Assembly (NCBI RefSeq): GCF_937906425.1
Contig: NZ_CALCYR010000019.1
Location: forward strand, 1 to 8,517
Source of the DNA: an uncultured Methanobrevibacter sp.
GTDB lineage: Archaea; Methanobacteriota; Methanobacteria; Methanobacteriales; Methanobacteriaceae
Reading direction: 5' to 3'
DNA length: 8,517 bases
Program-made: the position numbers and the translations under genes
The notes under the pieces: generated by a model
Databases searched by the model: none
Told to the model about the DNA's origin: nothing
The model's input: the letters and a program-made list of their open reading frames with translations, nothing else
In this document: positions 6,560 through 8,517 of the stretch, one piece after another
Numbering within the stretch: position 1 is the stretch's first letter
Layout of the letters: every line of letters starts with the position of its first letter

Positions 6560-6590
6560 ATAATCTCTCCACAATTAAAATAAAACACTT

Positions 6591-6677
6591 TTTCTTAAAT
6601 TAAAATGATTTTTTAAATTAGAATATTTATTTAAATTAAAAATAAATCTAAATTAAATATTTTCTTAAATTATAATT
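6591..6677. repeat. Five-copy TTAAATTA array, 17-18-bp period
   Basis: TTAAATTA begins at 6595, 6613, 6631, 6648 (as CTAAATTA) and 6665, giving steps of 18, 18, 17 and 17. The first and last copies share the longer TTTCTTAAATTA, exactly 70 bases apart. The array fills the space between the TRP-box-like palindrome and the trpB ribosome binding site. In the trpB transcript it would form most of the leader, reading TAATTTAA in each unit. Its role is unknown. In such AT-rich DNA part of the match could be chance, but the regular spacing argues for tandem duplication. Confidence 0.6.
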
Positions 6678-6678
6678 T

Positions 6679-6689
6679 CAATATTTATG
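6679..6689 (-). promoter_or_regulatory. Possible TATA element for trpBA
   Basis: On the minus strand CATAAATATTG lies just downstream of the TRP-box-like palindrome. It would place the transcription start near 6655-6660, with about 100 bases of leader before trpB. A rival candidate, TTATATAG at about 6754-6762, lies upstream of the palindrome. With that one the palindrome would be downstream of the start site. I cannot choose between them from sequence alone. Confidence 0.3.
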
Positions 6690-6692
6690 AAA

Positions 6693-6713
6693 AATGTACA
6701 AAAATAGTACATT
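6693..6713. promoter_or_regulatory. TRP-box-like operator before trpB
   Basis: AATGTAC (6693-6699) and GTACATT (6707-6713) form a perfect seven-base inverted repeat around seven bases. The left arm contains the exact hexamer TGTACA at 6695-6700, the TRP box bound by the archaeal tryptophan repressor TrpY in Methanothermobacter. The right arm reads TGTACT on the minus strand, one mismatch. The two GTAC cores are 11 bases apart, about one helix turn, which suits a dimer binding one face. Position in the only long trp spacer, before trpBA, supports tryptophan-dependent control of these two genes. No trpY gene is in the window. Confidence 0.55.
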
Positions 6714-6794
6714 AATGAGATAAATTAATCATAAAAATAATTTCTTATTTAATCTATATAATTCATTTAATATAACCATTGGCAATAATTCAAA

Positions 6795-7472
6795 TCAATC
6801 ATTAAATTCCCTTAGAATTTCTGAAACTTCCCCAATCAAACTTTCGTCCTTGAAGCCATTGATTTCAACACCGCTGCTTAAATCAACTGCAAATGGATTA
6901 AACTCCTCCATTGCCAATTTAAGGTTATTGCTGTTTAAACCTCCTGCCAAAAAGTATGGTTTCTTGAATATCTCATCAACTCCCTCAATCAATGTCCAGT
7001 TGAAGGTCTTGCCGGAGCCCTTTCCACTGTCCAACAATAGATAATCTGAAGCTGAAGCAGACAATTCAATTAATTTATTCCTTACAGATGAAATCCTTTC
7101 ATCCTCTCCAATGGAATCATCAAAATCATCCCTAATCTCAACTGCATTGATTACAGGAATTTCACGCCCAGTTTCCTCTTTTGAGAGTGCCTTAAGCTTT
7201 TTAATATATTCCTCATCCTCATCACCATGAAGCTGAGCAATGCCTATTATATTCTCCTTAAAAAGATCAAGGATAAAATCAATTTCTTCGTTTACAAAAA
7301 CACCCACAGGAGATATTTCATCATTTAAAAGGGAAGACAAATGAGAAGCCTCTTCCTTTGTAACTTTACGCGGACTTTCTGCAAATACAAATCCTATAAA
7401 ATCAGGGCTGTACCTGTTTACCATATCTATATCCTCTTCCCGTCTAAGCCCACATATCTTAAGTTTAACCAT
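6795..7472 (-). CDS. trpF: Phosphoribosylanthranilate isomerase
   Basis: A 225-residue TIM-barrel enzyme that converts N-(5'-phosphoribosyl)anthranilate to CdRP, the step before TrpC. The catalytic cysteine is C7 in KICGL and the catalytic aspartate D148 in LLLDSGKGSGKTFNW. QLHGDE (80-85), FLAGGLN (174-180) and VDLSSGVE (196-203) complete the family pattern, the last two binding phosphate. A charged insert around 112-130 (acidic, with DDFDDS) makes it a little longer than the shortest TrpF proteins. The ATG at 7472 is chosen because GTGAT, which pairs with the 16S tail, lies five bases upstream at 7477-7481. An in-frame GTG at 7481 is part of that site and is not a likely start. A 122-base spacer of 50-bp repeats separates it from trpC. 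Confidence 0.95.
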   Translation of the reverse strand: MVKLKICGLRREEDIDMVNRYSPDFIGFVFAESPRKVTKEEASHLSSLLNDEISPVGVFVNEEIDFILDLFKENIIGIAQLHGDEDEEYIKKLKALSKEETGREIPVINAVEIRDDFDDSIGEDERISSVRNKLIELSASASDYLLLDSGKGSGKTFNWTLIEGVDEIFKKPYFLAGGLNSNNLKLAMEEFNPFAVDLSSGVEINGFKDESLIGEVSEILREFND

Positions 7473-7600
7473 AAAAATCACTTAAACTAACAAAACTACT
7501 CCACAAAAAACAAAATACAACTAAAAATCACTTAAATAAACAAAACTACTCCACAAAAAATAAAATACAACTAAAAATCACATTAAACCAAAAACTACTC
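7471..7600. repeat. 50-bp tandem repeat over the trpF start
   Basis: Copies begin at 7471, 7521 and 7571, exactly 50 bases apart; the third is partial and ends inside the trpC 3' end at about 7600. Shared blocks are TAAAAATCACTTAAA, CAAAACTACTCCACAAAAAA and AAAATACAA. The first copy contains two bases of the trpF ATG and its GTGAT binding site, seen as ATCAC at 7477-7481. The other copies keep ATCAC (7527-7531 and 7577-7581), but the position of the start codon reads TAG on the minus strand instead of ATG. The spacer therefore looks like duplicated trpF initiation regions whose start codons are lost. Confidence 0.85.
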
Positions 7601-8383
7601 TCTTCCATCAAGATAATTGATCATTTTAGCCTTATCCTCACTTTTCATAAAGAATTCACCAATCAAAACAGCATCTACATTGTTTTCCTTCAAGAGATCA
7701 ATGTCTTCCTTGGTCTTGACTCCACTTTCAGATACAAAAATAACATCATCCGGAACTTCCTTTCTAAGATTTATTGCATTGGAAAAATCAACTGTAAAAT
7801 CCTTTAGATTTCTATTGTTTACACCAATTATCCTTGCTCCAGATTCAATGGCTGTTTTAACTTCATCCTCATCATGAGCCTCAACAAGGGCAGACAAGCC
7901 AAGAGAATGAGCCAAATCAAGATAGGACTTAAGGGTTTTACTATCCAAAATGGAACAGATAAGAAGTATTGCGCTTGCACCGATTGTCTTTGCCTCATAA
8001 ATCATGTATTCATCCACTACAAAATCCTTTCTAAGAATAGGAATCTCAACAGTTGAGAAAACATTTTTCACATATTGATTATTTCCCTTAAAAAAGAAAG
8101 GTTCTGTAAGAATGGAAATAGCTGAAGCCCCTCCAGATTCATATTCCCTTGCAATGCGAATCTCATCAAAACCATCCTCAAGTACAATGTCTCCCTTTGA
8201 AGGAGAAGCCTTTTTAATTTCACAAATATATGACATTCCATCTTTTTTCAATGCCTTTTCAAAGGGAAAATCATTATTAATCTCACAGGAAAGAGCCTTT
8301 TTCTTAATTTCTTCAAGCGAGCTTTCTTTTTTTAAATCTTCAACCCTTTCTCTGGTTTTTTCAGTAATCTTATCAAGAATCAT
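7595..8383 (-). CDS. trpC: Indole-3-glycerol phosphate synthase
   Basis: A 262-residue TIM-barrel enzyme that decarboxylates and closes CdRP to indole-3-glycerol phosphate, the substrate of TrpA. Catalytic and binding residues are all present: E55 and K57 in CEIKKASPSKG, K119 in ILRKDF, E168 in LVEAH, N189 in GVNNRNL and S220 in VSESGV; SILTEPFFFKG is a further family block. Length is normal for a single-domain TrpC, not fused to TrpF. The ATG at 8383 is supported by GTGAT three bases upstream, a close but usable spacing. The stop at 7595 is followed by the trpF leader. In relatives the genes trpE, trpG and sometimes trpD precede it; here the upstream side is a 51-bp repeat that runs off the window. 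Confidence 0.96.
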   Translation of the reverse strand: MILDKITEKTRERVEDLKKESSLEEIKKKALSCEINNDFPFEKALKKDGMSYICEIKKASPSKGDIVLEDGFDEIRIAREYESGGASAISILTEPFFFKGNNQYVKNVFSTVEIPILRKDFVVDEYMIYEAKTIGASAILLICSILDSKTLKSYLDLAHSLGLSALVEAHDEDEVKTAIESGARIIGVNNRNLKDFTVDFSNAINLRKEVPDDVIFVSESGVKTKEDIDLLKENNVDAVLIGEFFMKSEDKAKMINYLDGRE

Positions 8384-8517
8384 TTTATCACAAATAAACT
8401 CAAATAATAAAAATTAATCTTATCAATAACAATTATCACAAAAAATAAACTCAAATAATAAAAATTAATCTTATCAATAACAATTATCACAAAAAATAAA
8501 CTCAAATAATAAAAATT
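8367..8517. repeat. 51-bp tandem repeat over the trpC start
   Basis: CTCAAATAATAAAAATT begins at 8399, 8450 and 8501, exactly 51 bases apart, and the array continues past the right edge. The two full units are identical as far as I can read. The part of the unit reading AATCTTATCAATAACAATTA resembles the start of trpC itself: 8367-8398 reads AATCTTATCAAGAATCATTT followed by ATCACAAATAAA. So the gene's first codons (ILDKI), its ATG and its GTGAT site form a diverged copy, three bases shorter, of the upstream units. In the upstream copies the ATG has become ATT on the minus strand. Confidence 0.85.

Noticed and set aside
6560..6574. TTG at 6574 as start of trpB
   Set aside because: The added residues overlap the GGAG ribosome binding site of the ATG at 6559, and the family starts with the short segment before GRFGIHGG.

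Overview
The right three quarters of this window look like chromosome of a low-GC methanogenic archaeon of the Methanobacteriales, most likely Methanobrevibacter. The evidence is the tryptophan cluster trpC-trpF-trpB-trpA, a TGTACA box of the TrpY type, GGTGA/GTGAT ribosome binding sites that match the archaeal 16S tail, very A/T-rich spacers, and the mix of a MATE exporter, a TIGR04076 protein and an AAA/DUF4143 ATPase. The genus is an inference from protein style; there is no rRNA here.

Layout. Positions 2-2482 (+) are one uninterrupted reading frame made of three unlike parts. The first (about 2-270, roughly 12 % GC) resembles the C-terminal half of a trypsin-like peptidase domain of the kind seen in AT-rich anaerobic eukaryotes. 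The second (about 272-1120, about 30 % GC, GGT/ACT/GAT codons) resembles a piece of a large secreted protein of gut Bacilli/Mycoplasmatota. The third (1136-2482, mid-40s % GC in sampled rows, GGA/GCA/ACA codons) is a complete 12-helix MATE exporter of archaeal type. The joins coincide with shifts in composition and codon choice, so a chimeric assembly (gut or rumen metagenome) is the leading explanation. A real fusion is not excluded.

Next on + come a small TIGR04076 protein (2593-2907), a 23-bp tandem repeat array, and an AAA/DUF4143 ATPase with a PD-(D/E)XK-like C-terminus (3118-4398). These converge on the trp genes across a spacer of phased A-tracts. On the minus strand, in order of transcription, lie trpC (8383-7595), trpF (7472-6795), trpB (6559-5375) and trpA (5355-4573). 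They encode the last enzymes of tryptophan synthesis: TrpF makes CdRP from PRA, TrpC closes it to indole-3-glycerol phosphate, and TrpA/TrpB turn that plus serine into tryptophan. trpE, trpG and trpD are not in the window; they may lie beyond the right edge.

TrpB and TrpA are 19 bp apart and surely co-expressed. The 235-bp gap before trpB holds a TRP-box-like palindrome and probably an internal promoter, so trpBA may be controlled separately from trpCF. The trpA stop codon sits in the loop of a hairpin followed by a T tract.

The most unusual feature is that five of the larger spacers in the archaeal part each carry a different tandem repeat: 23 bp before the ATPase, about 10 bp phased A-tracts after it, 17-18 bp in the trpB leader, 50 bp before trpF and 51 bp before trpC. 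In the last two, the repeat unit includes a degenerate copy of the downstream gene's own ribosome binding site and start region. I see no rRNA, tRNA, CRISPR array or insertion sequence. No gap without a gene exceeds 300 bases.
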